64,000 nt of DNA from Roseburia hominis (GCA_021771815.1 JAETOE010000009.1:29121-93120), one strand, 5' to 3'. Counted from the first letter of the stretch, positions 42,604 to 51,173 are shown. Numbers and translations are program-made. Notes: a model not told the origin generated them from the sequence alone.

Positions 42604-43830
42604 ATCAACATAGAACAGATAGAAGAAAGCGTTGCGACATCGCAACAGATATCTGGCGACATTATTCGGGAACGAAGGGAAAAGACCGGATTCAGTCAAA
42701 GGAAATTTGCAGATATCTTAGGGATTTCAAGGGAGCATTTGAACAAAATAGAGACAGGAGAACGCGAACCATCGGAAAAGCTGTTTGACTGCATGAATTA
42801 CTTTTTGAGCTTCTACGACCCAACGTCAAAAGTAGACATTATGCTTGATTACGTCCGCGTAAGATTCAGAACGACTAACTACAAACATGTGATAGAGGAC
42901 ATATTGAAAATAAGGATGAAATATATGCTCCGCGATGCACATTCGTTTTATGGGTATGATGCACAATTTTATTTTGGCAATATAGTTGTCATGACATCGG
43001 ATGATGAAGCAAAAGGCTGTTTGCTCGAACTTAAGGGGCAAGGATGCAGAGAGTATGAACGCATTCTTATCTGCCAAAAAAGAACATGGACACAGTTCTT
43101 ACAGGAAGTAAAAAATGAAGATGCAGTGATAAAGCGTGTCGATCTGGCAGTAAATGACCGCGTTGGGATTCTTGACATACCGGAAATGGTGGAAAAACTG
43201 AAACGGGGAGAATACTCTTCCGTCTTCCATCAGTACAAGTTTTATGAAAGCGGAACGTTGATAGGAGAAGGGGAAGAAAATGCAGATGCGCGGGGAAACA
43301 CTTTGTATATAGGTTCGTTAAAGAGCGACGTGTATTTTTGCGCATATGAAAAAGATTATGAACAGTATGTCAAATATGGAAAAGACATGAAAGAAGCAGA
43401 AATCCGGAATCGGTTTGAAATCCGGTTAAAGGACGACAGAGCAGAAGCCGCCGTCAGCGACCTGTTAACGCATGGAGACGCGGGGCGGACGGCGTTCGGA
43501 ATCATCAATAGATATATCGTGTTCTTGAAACCGGATGCGAACAGGGGAAAACGTTCATGGGATATAGACCCAAGGTGGAAACGATTCATAGATTGGGAAA
43601 TTAAAGGACTGCGGCTTGCCATAGCACCCAAGAAACAGGATGTGCTTGGCGATAAACTGAACTGGATCGCGAAACAGTGCGCGCCGACATTAAAAGCAAT
43701 AAGGATGTTAGATGCAAGCATGGGCGAACCCGACCGGATAGATGCAATCATAGACGCGGCACACATAAGCCCGAACATGCAGAAACTTATAGAACAGGAA
43801 ATGAGGGAGATAGAAGAAATAGTCAGATAA
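42604..43830 (+). CDS. Rep_trans-family relaxase / replication initiator (MobT/NicK-like) with N-terminal HTH
   Basis: About 408 residues. Residues 15-60 are an XRE-type HTH (SGDIIRERREKTGFSQRKFADILGISREHLNKIETGER). The rest is a replication initiation factor domain (YGYDAQFYFGNIVVM, KRVDLAVNDRVGI, ENADARGNTLYIGS, EIRNRFEIRLK), as in ICEBs1 NicK and Tn916 Orf20, which nick oriT. No ATG or GTG precedes the HTH in frame. AGGAAGG at 42591-42597 points to ATC 42604, where ATG would be expected. TTG 42739 is the first standard start and would delete the HTH. This may be a mutation or a weak start. Confidence 0.82.
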   Translation: MNIEQIEESVATSQQISGDIIRERREKTGFSQRKFADILGISREHLNKIETGEREPSEKLFDCMNYFLSFYDPTSKVDIMLDYVRVRFRTTNYKHVIEDILKIRMKYMLRDAHSFYGYDAQFYFGNIVVMTSDDEAKGCLLELKGQGCREYERILICQKRTWTQFLQEVKNEDAVIKRVDLAVNDRVGILDIPEMVEKLKRGEYSSVFHQYKFYESGTLIGEGEENADARGNTLYIGSLKSDVYFCAYEKDYEQYVKYGKDMKEAEIRNRFEIRLKDDRAEAAVSDLLTHGDAGRTAFGIINRYIVFLKPDANRGKRSWDIDPRWKRFIDWEIKGLRLAIAPKKQDVLGDKLNWIAKQCAPTLKAIRMLDASMGEPDRIDAIIDAAHISPNMQKLIEQEMREIEEIVR

Positions 43831-43903
43831 AGACAAAAGCCCGATTAATAATTGTAATCTAAGATGGCAGGAAAAGACAGAAAGAAAATTATATGGGGAA
43901 GGA

Positions 43904-43946
43904 AAAATGTGTCTTTTGACATTGAGCATAATGTTAGACACTTTTT
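43904..43946 (+). terminator. Terminator after the relaxase gene
   Basis: An extended hairpin in which AATGTGTC pairs with GACACTTT and TTGACATT with AATGTTA, around GAGCAT, then TTTTT. Confidence 0.6.
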
Positions 43947-43989
43947 CATAGTATGGTAAAGGAGGTAAATTGAAGGGGGAGATTTCATA

Positions 43990-44172
43990 TTGAAAAAACG
44001 AAAATTAAATTATCGTTTTCATAATCCGAATACAGTGGAAGAAACTGCCGATATGTTATATAAAATATTTATGGAGGCTAATGCAGGGAAGGTAGAAAGA
44101 GCGATAAAAGAGGAGTTGGAAAAGGAAAAGTTATTTAAAGATAATGATTACATATCAGAGCATTCAGCATAA
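43990..44172 (+). CDS. Small conserved protein next to the serine recombinase
   Basis: A 60-residue basic/helical protein (LNYRFHNPNTVEETADMLYKIFMEAN). Small proteins of this kind are common immediately upstream of large serine recombinases in Firmicute ICEs, where one may act as recombination directionality factor; that role is inferred. The start is TTG 43990 with an AAGGGGGAG SD. It has no cysteines or membrane span. Confidence 0.65.
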   Translation: MKKRKLNYRFHNPNTVEETADMLYKIFMEANAGKVERAIKEELEKEKLFKDNDYISEHSA

Positions 44173-44196
44173 AAAGTGTTGGGTGTTCTTTTTTTG

Positions 44197-44224
44197 TTTA
44201 CATTTTGGGTATATTGGTTATAAT
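44197..44224 (+). promoter_or_regulatory. Promoter of the serine recombinase gene
   Basis: TTTACA at 44197-44202 and TATAAT at 44219-44224 with a 16-bp spacer. It looks vegetative rather than sigma-E dependent. Confidence 0.65.
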
Positions 44225-44274
44225 AGAGATGTAACAGAACGACGCGAAATTAATGGAAAGGTGAAATAGATACG

Positions 44275-45996
44275 ATGAACATAGCGGCTTATTGTCGAGT
44301 TTCGACAGACAAAGACGATCAATTAAATAGTTTAGAAGCTCAGAAAGAGTTTTTTACAGAATATACCAAACGTACGGGAGATTTTCTTGTGAAATTATAT
44401 GCGGACGAGGGTATTTCAGGAACTAAAATAAAAAATAGGAAAGAGTTTCTTCGTATGCTTGCTGACGCAGAACGCGGTCTATTTGATATGGTGGTAGTAA
44501 AGGATATTTCGCGTTTTGCAAGAAACACGGTTGACTTATTGCAGAGTGTCAGAAAGTTAAAAGCACTTGGTATTGAAACGCAATTTCTCACTGCAAATAT
44601 GACAAGCATGGGAAATAGTGAATTTGTACTAACTATTTTTGGAGCATTAGCGCAGGAAGAAAGTGCAAATACATCCAAGCGTGTCAAATTTGGAAAGAAA
44701 ATGAACGCAGAAAAGGGACGGGTCCCGAATATTGTATATGGGTATGATAAAACTATAGGCGATTATTTTAATCTAAAAATAAATGAAGAAGAAGCCAAGG
44801 TTATACGACAAATTTATAAATGGTATACGGAAGAAGGATATGGTGCGGCTAAAATTGCTAATATGCTAAATGAAAAAGGTGTTAGGACAAAACGTGGTTG
44901 TAATTGGAGTCAAAACGCTACTTGTCGTATTTTAACTAATGAGCTTTATACAGGAAAAATTATTAACGGGAAGCAGGAAGTGAGCGATTTTCTAACAGGG
45001 CAGAGACAAGATAAAGATGAAACTGAATGGATGGTGACGCTTCGTCCAGAACTTCGCATTATTGAGGATGAGACTTTTGATAAAGCGCAGGAAATTTTAA
45101 GAGGTCGTCACAACGCTTTTAACATTAAGCATGAGCGTCAAAGTAACAAGTATTTGTTCTCGACGTTGATTAAATGTAAAGACTGCGGCTGGTCTTTCCG
45201 TAGAACGGTACGTACATATAAAAATACATATGTGCGTTGGGTGTGTTCGGGGCATAATGGTAGAGGTGCAGACAGTTGTCCGAATGCGATAGCGGTTGAT
45301 GAAGAAGAATTGATTGAGATTTTACAAGAATATTTTAAAAATATTTTAGGGCAAAAGAAAAAGATTATTGAACGCGTTGTGAGGGATTTTCAGCGCGTTT
45401 ATAAGGCAAAAGATGAAAACTTAGAATATGAAAAGGAATTAACAACAGAACTTTCTAAACTCCGTAAATCGCGCGAAAAATATATGGATATGTATACAGA
45501 TGATTTGATTTCCCGTGAGGAATTAAACGAGAAAATCGGAGGTATGCGAAAAAAAATTGAACACATAGAAAATGAATTAAAAATGGTATCGTATAATTTA
45601 ACAAAGGGGGAACAATTAGAAGCATTACTTAATAAAACTTTTAAAGAGGTTGAAGATATTACAGACATTCACGAAATTACAAATGAACAGTTAAAACGTA
45701 TCATTAAAAAAATCGAAGTAGATAAGGACGGAAACGTAGATATTTATTTGCGTCTAATTGGTGACTTAGGGCTAGAAGAAAGTGTAATTATTGATGATAA
45801 TTCAGTTAATGAGAGTGTAACAGAAAAAGCGTTCCAAAAAGTCACGACCGTACACAAGGATGTGACAGAACGTCTGGCACAGGTCAATCCGACGCTTGCG
45901 GCGGAGACGAGAAAGGTTCTGGATGTAAACAAGTCGGAGCGCCATATCCGCGGGGGGATGGCGACAAAAGAAAAATATCTGCATCAGCATTTTTAA
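44275..45996 (+). CDS. Large serine recombinase, reading in frame into spoIIID
   Basis: A 573-residue reading frame. The N-terminal resolvase domain begins NIAAYCRVSTDKDDQLNSLEAQ with the catalytic Ser, and VVVKDISRFARN holds the Arg cluster. The recombinase domain follows, then a zinc ribbon (CKDCGWSFRRT...CSGHNGRGADSCPNA) and a coiled coil (about 385-445). The native protein ends near VTEKAFQKVT. From about 45844 the frame continues into host sequence TVHKDVTERLAQVN, the SpoIIID C-terminus. In an excised circle it would instead end TVHIEVT and stop. The fusion tail in the integrated state could affect stability or activity. Confidence 0.92.
   Translation: MNIAAYCRVSTDKDDQLNSLEAQKEFFTEYTKRTGDFLVKLYADEGISGTKIKNRKEFLRMLADAERGLFDMVVVKDISRFARNTVDLLQSVRKLKALGIETQFLTANMTSMGNSEFVLTIFGALAQEESANTSKRVKFGKKMNAEKGRVPNIVYGYDKTIGDYFNLKINEEEAKVIRQIYKWYTEEGYGAAKIANMLNEKGVRTKRGCNWSQNATCRILTNELYTGKIINGKQEVSDFLTGQRQDKDETEWMVTLRPELRIIEDETFDKAQEILRGRHNAFNIKHERQSNKYLFSTLIKCKDCGWSFRRTVRTYKNTYVRWVCSGHNGRGADSCPNAIAVDEEELIEILQEYFKNILGQKKKIIERVVRDFQRVYKAKDENLEYEKELTTELSKLRKSREKYMDMYTDDLISREELNEKIGGMRKKIEHIENELKMVSYNLTKGEQLEALLNKTFKEVEDITDIHEITNEQLKRIIKKIEVDKDGNVDIYLRLIGDLGLEESVIIDDNSVNESVTEKAFQKVTTVHKDVTERLAQVNPTLAAETRKVLDVNKSERHIRGGMATKEKYLHQHF
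45830..45877. other. attR of the spoIIID element
   Basis: Element arm 45830-45852 starting CGTTCCA, core CA 45853-45854, host arm 45855-45877. Confidence 0.75.
45855..45996 (+). pseudogene. spoIIID: spoIIID, 3' half
   Basis: Encodes KDVTERLAQVNPTLAAETRK, then VLDVNKSERHIRGGMATKEKYLHQHF, the SpoIIID C-terminus including the conserved RHIRGG block. It has no start of its own and is expressed only as a tail of the recombinase or after element excision with the 5' half at 39315. Confidence 0.92.
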
Positions 45997-46015
45997 TACA
46001 TACGTTACAGAGTAA

Positions 46016-46044
46016 TTGACGGAAGTGGATTCGCTATATATAAT
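46016..46044 (+). promoter_or_regulatory. Promoter of the HD-domain gene
   Basis: TTGACG at 46016-46021 and TATAAT at 46039-46044 with a 17-bp spacer. Confidence 0.7.
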
Positions 46045-46160
46045 ATAGAAAATATCTTCCGCCAAATTATTCATAAGAGTATATAGTGGCGGGGAACGGA
46101 TGAAGATTACAATGTCGGTGAATACAAGATCTATCATCTGCGGATCCGGAGGTAGAAGAA

Positions 46161-46928
46161 ATGCAGATTGACCGTGAACATGTGAAAGAGACGTTTCGAA
46201 ATTATACGGCTGCGTATGATTTATCGGATGAAAAAATTAAATTAAAGATCGACCATACCTACCGTGTCGCAGAATTGTGCGAACGTATCGCCCGCGCAGA
46301 GAAGCTTTCCGCGGCAGATGTTGACCTCGCATGGCTGCTCGGGATGCTGCATGACGTCGGCAGATTCGAACAGCTTCGTAGATACGGTACATTCATCGAT
46401 GCAGAGTCTGTCGATCACGCTGCCCTCGGAGCGGACATCCTCTTCGGGGAGGGGCATATGATTCGCACTTATATTTCCGGAGACACAGAGGATGCGGTCA
46501 TCGAGACAGCGATCCGCGTGCACAGTGCTTACCGCATCCCGGAGAGTATGACGGAGCGCACTGCGATGCTCTGCCATATCCTGCGGGACGCGGATAAGAT
46601 CGATATTTTGCGGGTTAATGTGGATGTGCCGCTCGAGGAGATTTACAATACGACGACGGAGGAGTTGCGGAATGCCTGTGTGACGCAGGCGGTGATGGAC
46701 AGCTTTTATGAGCATCATGCGACACTGCGGAGCATCAAACGGACGCCGGTAGATCATGTGGTCGGACATATTTCACTCATGTTCGAGCTGGTGTTTGACG
46801 AGAGCGTCCGAATTGTGAGAGAGCAGGGGTATTTGGATAAGTTGATGCATTTTGAGAGTGAAAATCCGGTAACGACGGCGCAGTTTTCGGAGCTTCGCGC
46901 GGAGATGGAGCGATATCTTACGCTATAG
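46161..46928 (+). CDS. HD-domain phosphohydrolase
   Basis: A 255-residue HD protein. Metal ligands are visible as KIDHTYRVAEL (His), LGMLHDVGRFEQ (His-Asp), VDHAALGADIL (His) and ILRDADKIDIL (Asp). Family members act on nucleotides or cyclic dinucleotides; the substrate cannot be inferred. CGGAGG upstream supports the ATG. It stands alone between spoIIID and the CmpB-like gene. Confidence 0.88.
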   Translation: MQIDREHVKETFRNYTAAYDLSDEKIKLKIDHTYRVAELCERIARAEKLSAADVDLAWLLGMLHDVGRFEQLRRYGTFIDAESVDHAALGADILFGEGHMIRTYISGDTEDAVIETAIRVHSAYRIPESMTERTAMLCHILRDADKIDILRVNVDVPLEEIYNTTTEELRNACVTQAVMDSFYEHHATLRSIKRTPVDHVVGHISLMFELVFDESVRIVREQGYLDKLMHFESENPVTTAQFSELRAEMERYLTL

Positions 46929-46976
46929 GGAAAGCAGCATCGGACATTTTGGGGCAGGATCGAAGCGTATTTTAGC

Positions 46977-47570
46977 CTAGGGAAACGTAATGCCCTGCCC
47001 GATATTGGGGAAAATCAGCGCGGCGGCGCAGTCGAGTGCAAAGAGCAGCACAAGGATTGTGTTCGCGCCAAGGCGGAAGTGGACGGGAAGCTTTTTCCAC
47101 AGCTTTGCAAACAAGCCGGAGAGCACGCAGACCCAGAGAACCCCGGCGATTCCAAAGCCAAGTGCGGAATAGAGGCAGATATATCCTTTATAATTGAGCG
47201 GATAGCTGCGATAGTCCCAGTAGCGCAGATCCCAGACAGAGTCAAGGAACCACCCGATCAGAAGTTCCAATCCGGTGCCGATGAGCAGCGAGAGGGCGAA
47301 CGCTCTGACAGGGTGCTTTTTTGCGATGCCGGAGAGCAGTATATAAAAAAGAACACCGCCGACGCCGTAGACCGGAAGCCACGGACCGTAGAGAAAGCCG
47401 CGGTTCGTAAAGCCGCCGTCCTTTACGAAGAAGATAGCGACTTCCCAGAGAAAGCCCGCGATAGAGCATAAAAAGAAAAAGAATATCTGCAGGGAGATAA
47501 ATTGGGCGGTATGATTCTGCTCCGGTGGGCAGAGTTCGGTGAAATCCGGTAATGTGTTTTGTCTTTTCAT
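46977..47570 (-). CDS. CmpB-type putative ABC-transporter permease (PF06541)
   Basis: A 197-residue membrane protein with five hydrophobic segments. FFLCSIAGFLWEVAIFFVKDGGFTNRGFLYGPWLPVYGVGGVL is the family signature, and WDYRSYPLNYKGYICLYSALGFGIAGVLWV the second. The family is named for ABC permeases but transport has not been shown. The ATG at complement 47570 is chosen because the longer frame would overlap the guaA promoter; the SD is weak. Confidence 0.8.
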   Translation of the reverse strand: MKRQNTLPDFTELCPPEQNHTAQFISLQIFFFFLCSIAGFLWEVAIFFVKDGGFTNRGFLYGPWLPVYGVGGVLFYILLSGIAKKHPVRAFALSLLIGTGLELLIGWFLDSVWDLRYWDYRSYPLNYKGYICLYSALGFGIAGVLWVCVLSGLFAKLWKKLPVHFRLGANTILVLLFALDCAAALIFPNIGQGITFP

Positions 47571-47668
47571 GGGAATAGTGTACCCTGGATGCAGAGAAAT
47601 ATAGATGGAATTTTGTTTTTGATGGTCGTTTGGGGTCATTTTACAGAATAAAATATTCCAACAAAATC

Positions 47669-47697
47669 TTGTAAACCATGGATTCATATTCTATAAT
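47669..47697 (+). promoter_or_regulatory. Promoter of guaA
   Basis: TTGTAA at 47669-47674 and TATAAT at 47692-47697 with a 17-bp spacer. Confidence 0.7.
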
Positions 47698-47770
47698 AAG
47701 GGTTAAATCGGGCGTTTCGCCGTGTGGCGGATGTACGGTTGGGAAAATAACCAGGAGGAAATGGGTCAAT

Positions 47771-49393
47771 ATGGAAAAGGTAATCGTCATTGACTTTGGC
47801 GGTCAGTACAATCAGTTGGTTGCCAGACGTGTCAGAGAATGTAATGTTTACTGTGAGATATATTCCTATCGGACAGACCTTGCGCAGATCAAGGCGATGA
47901 ATCCGAAGGGAATCATTCTTACCGGCGGACCGAATAGCTGCTACGAAGCGGACTCTCCTACTTACACGAGAGAATTGTTCGAGCTTGGGATTCCGGTATT
48001 AGGACTTTGCTATGGTGCACAGCTTATGATGCACGTATTGGGCGGAAAGGTGGAGAAGGCGCCTGTCCGTGAGTATGGTAAGATAGAGGTATTTGTGGAT
48101 AGAACTTCTCCGCTTTTTGCGGAAGTAGGGGAGAGAGCTCAAAAGGCGGACGGCGTCATCTGGGATGACCATAAGACAGACGACCATACGACCATCTGCT
48201 GGATGAGCCATAATGATTATATTTCGAAGCCTGCCCCTGGATTTTCTGTTGTGGCGCACACGGCGGATTGTCCGGTTGCTGCGGCGGAGAACCGCGAGGA
48301 AAATCTTTTTGCAATTCAGTTTCATCCGGAGGTGCTCCACACGGTAGAGGGAACGAAGATGCTCTACAACTTTGTGCGTGGCGTCTGCGGCTGTGCCGGA
48401 ACCTGGAGAATGGATTCTTTTGTCGAGAATACGATCAAGGAAATCAGAGAAAAGGTCGGGGACGGCAAGGTGCTCCTAGCTTTATCCGGCGGAGTGGATT
48501 CTTCCGTTGCCGCAGGACTCTTGTCAAGGGCAATTGGTAAGCAGCTCACTTGTGTGTTCGTAGATCACGGTCTGCTTCGGAAGGATGAAGGCGACGAGGT
48601 AGAAGCGGTATTTGGCGAGGGCGGTCAGTTCGATCTGAATTTTATCCGCGTGAATGCGCAGGAGCGTTATTATAGTAAATTAGCCGGGGTGACAGAGCCG
48701 GAGCAGAAGCGTAAAATCATCGGTGAAGAGTTCATCCGTGTGTTCGAGGAGGAGGCAAAGAAAATCGGAGCCGTTGATTTCCTGGCGCAGGGAACGATTT
48801 ACCCGGATGTGGTAGAGAGCGGGCTGGGCGGTGAATCGGCGGTCATCAAGTCGCATCACAATGTCGGCGGTCTGCCGGAGTATGTGGATTTCAAGGAAAT
48901 TATTGAGCCGCTGCGCAATCTTTTCAAAGATGAGGTGCGCAAAGCCGGATTAGAGCTCGGCATCTCGGAGAAGCTTGTTTTCCGTCAGCCGTTCCCGGGA
49001 CCGGGACTCGGTATCCGCATCATCGGCGAGGTCACTGCCGAGAAGGTGCGGATCGTGCAGGATGCTGATGCAATCTACCGTGAGGAAGTGGACAATGCGG
49101 CTGCGGCGTATGCCAAAGAGCATGGCGGGACGGCGCCCTGGAAACCGGATCAGTATTTCGCGGCGCTTACGAATATGCGTTCCGTCGGAGTCATGGGGGA
49201 TGAGAGAACCTATGACTATGCGGTGGCGCTTCGCGCAGTGAAAACGGTCGATTTCATGACGGCGGAGTCTGCGGAGATTCCGTTTGCGGTGCTGCAGATG
49301 GTGATGAGCAGGATTATTAATGAGGTGCGCGGGGTGAATCGGGTGTTCTATGATCTGACGAGTAAGCCGCCGGGGACGATTGAGTTCGAGTAA
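47771..49393 (+). CDS. guaA: GMP synthase (glutamine-hydrolysing)
   Basis: A 540-residue two-domain enzyme converting XMP to GMP. The N-terminal class I amidotransferase has GLCYGAQLM (nucleophilic Cys) and FHPEV (His/Glu). The synthetase domain has the PP-loop [16 protein letters not shown]. The dimerisation domain has [17 protein letters not shown], and the protein ends PPGTIEFE. An insertion after CWMSHNDYI is common in Firmicutes. AGGAGG at 47753-47758 is 12 nt before the ATG. The 3' end is the apparent integration site of the next element, and the stop codon is intact. Confidence 0.96.
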   Translation: MEKVIVIDFGGQYNQLVARRVRECNVYCEIYSYRTDLAQIKAMNPKGIILTGGPNSCYEADSPTYTRELFELGIPVLGLCYGAQLMMHVLGGKVEKAPVREYGKIEVFVDRTSPLFAEVGERAQKADGVIWDDHKTDDHTTICWMSHNDYISKPAPGFSVVAHTADCPVAAAENREENLFAIQFHPEVLHTVEGTKMLYNFVRGVCGCAGTWRMDSFVENTIKEIREKVGDGKVLLALSGGVDSSVAAGLLSRAIGKQLTCVFVDHGLLRKDEGDEVEAVFGEGGQFDLNFIRVNAQERYYSKLAGVTEPEQKRKIIGEEFIRVFEEEAKKIGAVDFLAQGTIYPDVVESGLGGESAVIKSHHNVGGLPEYVDFKEIIEPLRNLFKDEVRKAGLELGISEKLVFRQPFPGPGLGIRIIGEVTAEKVRIVQDADAIYREEVDNAAAAYAKEHGGTAPWKPDQYFAALTNMRSVGVMGDERTYDYAVALRAVKTVDFMTAESAEIPFAVLQMVMSRIINEVRGVNRVFYDLTSKPPGTIEFE

Positions 49394-49400
49394 CGGATAA

Positions 49401-49439
49401 AATCCCGGAAACGTTGATAAAATGGGCATTTCCGGGATT
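49401..49439. terminator. Inverted repeat / terminator after guaA
   Basis: AATCCCGGAAA (49401-49411) and TTTCCGGGATT (49429-49439) are perfect complements. A weak T-rich tail follows. Confidence 0.6.
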
Positions 49440-49451
49440 GCTTTATGCTTG

Positions 49452-49472
49452 TTGGCTCTAAAATGGCTCTAA
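49452..49472. repeat. Left terminal repeat of the guaA element
   Basis: Two copies of TGGCTCTA in tandem within a 21-bp motif that matches 62397-62417 at 18 of 21 positions (AAA/TTT change in the middle). These are possible integrase arm-binding sites. Confidence 0.65.
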
Positions 49473-50347
49473 TTGTTTTCGGAAGCGTTATTCTCCGAGT
49501 AGTAACGGAACGCTTTTACGATATAATCAGAAGCCCCCTCTCCGTATTTGCTATCAGTCATGTTTTTGATATAATCGCTTGAATATGTGTCAATAAGAAC
49601 ATTGATATAGGGCTTATCGAGGGATACGCTGGTGCTATTTTCCTGTATAAGCTGCAATAGTTCGTGTACAATGGATTGTATTTTAGGGGAGGAAACATCT
49701 TCTGACAAATTGGTGGTTAGTCTGCCATACAGAATATCAGATTGTTTTCCAATTTCTTTCACTTCTTCCGTTAATTGTGTTTCCATGAGTTCAGAGAAAT
49801 GCTCTAAATTATGTTTCATGGCTTCGGTGTATTTTTCAATACTGCCGAATTGTTGAATAGCAAGTTTAGCTACCTCTGCTTCATCATCTTTAATTTTTTG
49901 AATAAACATATCAAAATTTTCAATACTTCCCCAGTGCTTGATAATATCATCAGTGCTGTTATTTTTAAAATCCTCTAATGCTGTGATGTAATCAGACAGG
50001 TCAAATTCCTTAAAACTCATACATTGTTCTCCTTTCTCTAAGCGGCTAAGAAGCTGTATAAGTCTGTCTGTACGATTGCGTTTCAGCAGAAGCAATTCTT
50101 TTTGCCTTTTGAAAGCCTTAATTCTATCAAAGCCTGGTTTTTGCAGAATTTCTTTAATCTCTTTCAGCTTAAATCCCAATTCCTTAAAAAACAGGATTTG
50201 TTGTAGCTTCTGCAAGGCGTCATCATCATACAGGCGATAGCCGGATTCGGTCAATTCGCTTGGCTTTAACAATCCAATCTCGTCATAGTATTGTAATGTT
50301 CGTGTGCTTATGCCTGTTAATTTTGCAACTTGGCTTATGGTTTGCAT
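49469..50347 (-). CDS. MerR-family regulator with TipAS-like domain
   Basis: A 292-residue regulator at the element's left edge. The N-terminal MerR domain reads QTISQVAKLTGISTRTLQYYDEIGLLKPSELTESGYRLY. A coiled coil follows, then an antibiotic-recognition-like domain (KHWGSIENFDMFIQKIKDD...). ATG at complement 50347 is the family start. Its promoter has the classic 19-bp MerR spacer with a CACGT-T-ACGTG dyad. Probably cargo responding to an antimicrobial compound. It is similar in layout, not sequence, to the chromosomal gene at 15253. Confidence 0.88.
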   Translation of the reverse strand: MQTISQVAKLTGISTRTLQYYDEIGLLKPSELTESGYRLYDDDALQKLQQILFFKELGFKLKEIKEILQKPGFDRIKAFKRQKELLLLKRNRTDRLIQLLSRLEKGEQCMSFKEFDLSDYITALEDFKNNSTDDIIKHWGSIENFDMFIQKIKDDEAEVAKLAIQQFGSIEKYTEAMKHNLEHFSELMETQLTEEVKEIGKQSDILYGRLTTNLSEDVSSPKIQSIVHELLQLIQENSTSVSLDKPYINVLIDTYSSDYIKNMTDSKYGEGASDYIVKAFRYYSENNASENN

Positions 50348-50423
50348 TCTTATCAGCTCCTTAAATTTGTGAAGAAGCAAGACAGAGATTGCCGGCTTAT
50401 ATCTATTCTGCTCCTATGAGAAA

Positions 50424-50454
50424 AGAATACAGTATCACGTTACGTGGAAGTCAA
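50424..50454 (-). promoter_or_regulatory. MerR-type promoter with 19-bp spacer and dyad
   Basis: On the minus strand TTGACT (50454-50449) and TATTCT (50429-50424) are 19 bp apart. The palindrome CACGTTACGTG (50436-50446) fills the spacer, the standard MerR operator position. Confidence 0.8.
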
Positions 50455-50475
50455 TACTTTTTGCTCAAAAATTTT

Positions 50476-51024
50476 TCATTCATTTTCGGGATATATTTTA
50501 ACGGATATACCTCTAACGCCTTTTTTAACAATCTTGCTGTCATCAAGAATACTCTGTTTAACAGCGTCTAAATCCTTTGATAATGCTTCAATCGCCCGTT
50601 GGTGTTCTTCCTCTGACGAGAAGCGTTCCGTATCATTCAAAAGGTTCTCCTGCAATTCCCTTGCTTTCATGTATACGCCTAATTTATGATTGAGCAGGGA
50701 GTTTTTAAAGGATATTTTGATTGTAGAGGGATTGAAACTTCCGTCCTCGTACCTCTCTGCTTCAAAGTTCATATCTAATTGTTCGTCCATTTTCAAAATC
50801 AAAGACAATACATCTGATACCGTTTCTATATCAAAATCCATGAAAACATTGATACTGATACCCAAAGCATTTGCAATTTTCATTAGTTGGTCGGGCTTGG
50901 GATTGCGAATGCCATACTCATATTTTTTAATTGTGGCGGAATTGATGCCAGAAAGCTGTCCGAGCGTTTCCTGTGATATGCCACGCAGATTACGAAAGTG
51001 TTTAATCTTTTCTCCGGTAGTCAT
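50476..51024 (-). CDS. XRE-family repressor of the guaA element
   Basis: A 182-residue regulator. HTH at residues 8-60 (IKHFRNLRGISQETLGQLSGINSATIKKYEYGIRNPKPDQLMKIANALGI), followed by a helical domain without protease motifs. It is divergent from xis-int. The intergenic region holds three matching CACA...TGTG operators, one exactly filling the xis promoter. It most likely keeps the element integrated. Confidence 0.85.
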   Translation of the reverse strand: MTTGEKIKHFRNLRGISQETLGQLSGINSATIKKYEYGIRNPKPDQLMKIANALGISINVFMDFDIETVSDVLSLILKMDEQLDMNFEAERYEDGSFNPSTIKISFKNSLLNHKLGVYMKARELQENLLNDTERFSSEEEHQRAIEALSKDLDAVKQSILDDSKIVKKGVRGISVKIYPENE

Positions 51025-51080
51025 GCCAATACCTCCGTTTTGTGATTTTCGTTAGTGCTTAGTTCAATTCTACCACATCA

Positions 51081-51173
51081 GGACACATTTGTGTATATAA
51101 ATTTAAAATAAATACTTGACGTTCACAAAAGTGTACCGTATAATAAAAACATAAAGGTCACATATGTGTACCG
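51081..51173 (+). promoter_or_regulatory. xis-int promoter with three repressor operators
   Basis: TTGACG (51116-51121), 17-bp spacer, TATAAT (51139-51144). Operators are GGACACATTTGTGTAT (51081-51096), GTTCACAAAAGTGTACCG (51121-51138, filling the spacer) and GGTCACATATGTGTACCG (51156-51173). Confidence 0.8.

Larger units (their letters stand above)
39426..45854. mobile_element. 6.43-kb skin-like intervening element in spoIIID
   Basis: Bounded by the two halves of spoIIID. It carries a large serine recombinase at its right end, three XRE regulators, a Rep_trans-type relaxase and an oriT-like dyad. The attachment core is the CA of the His codon. The ends brought together would form a 48-bp attP with CGTTCCA / TGGAACG outer dyads placed exactly symmetrically around that CA. 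The layout parallels the sigK skin elements excised in the mother cell during sporulation. Confidence 0.9.
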
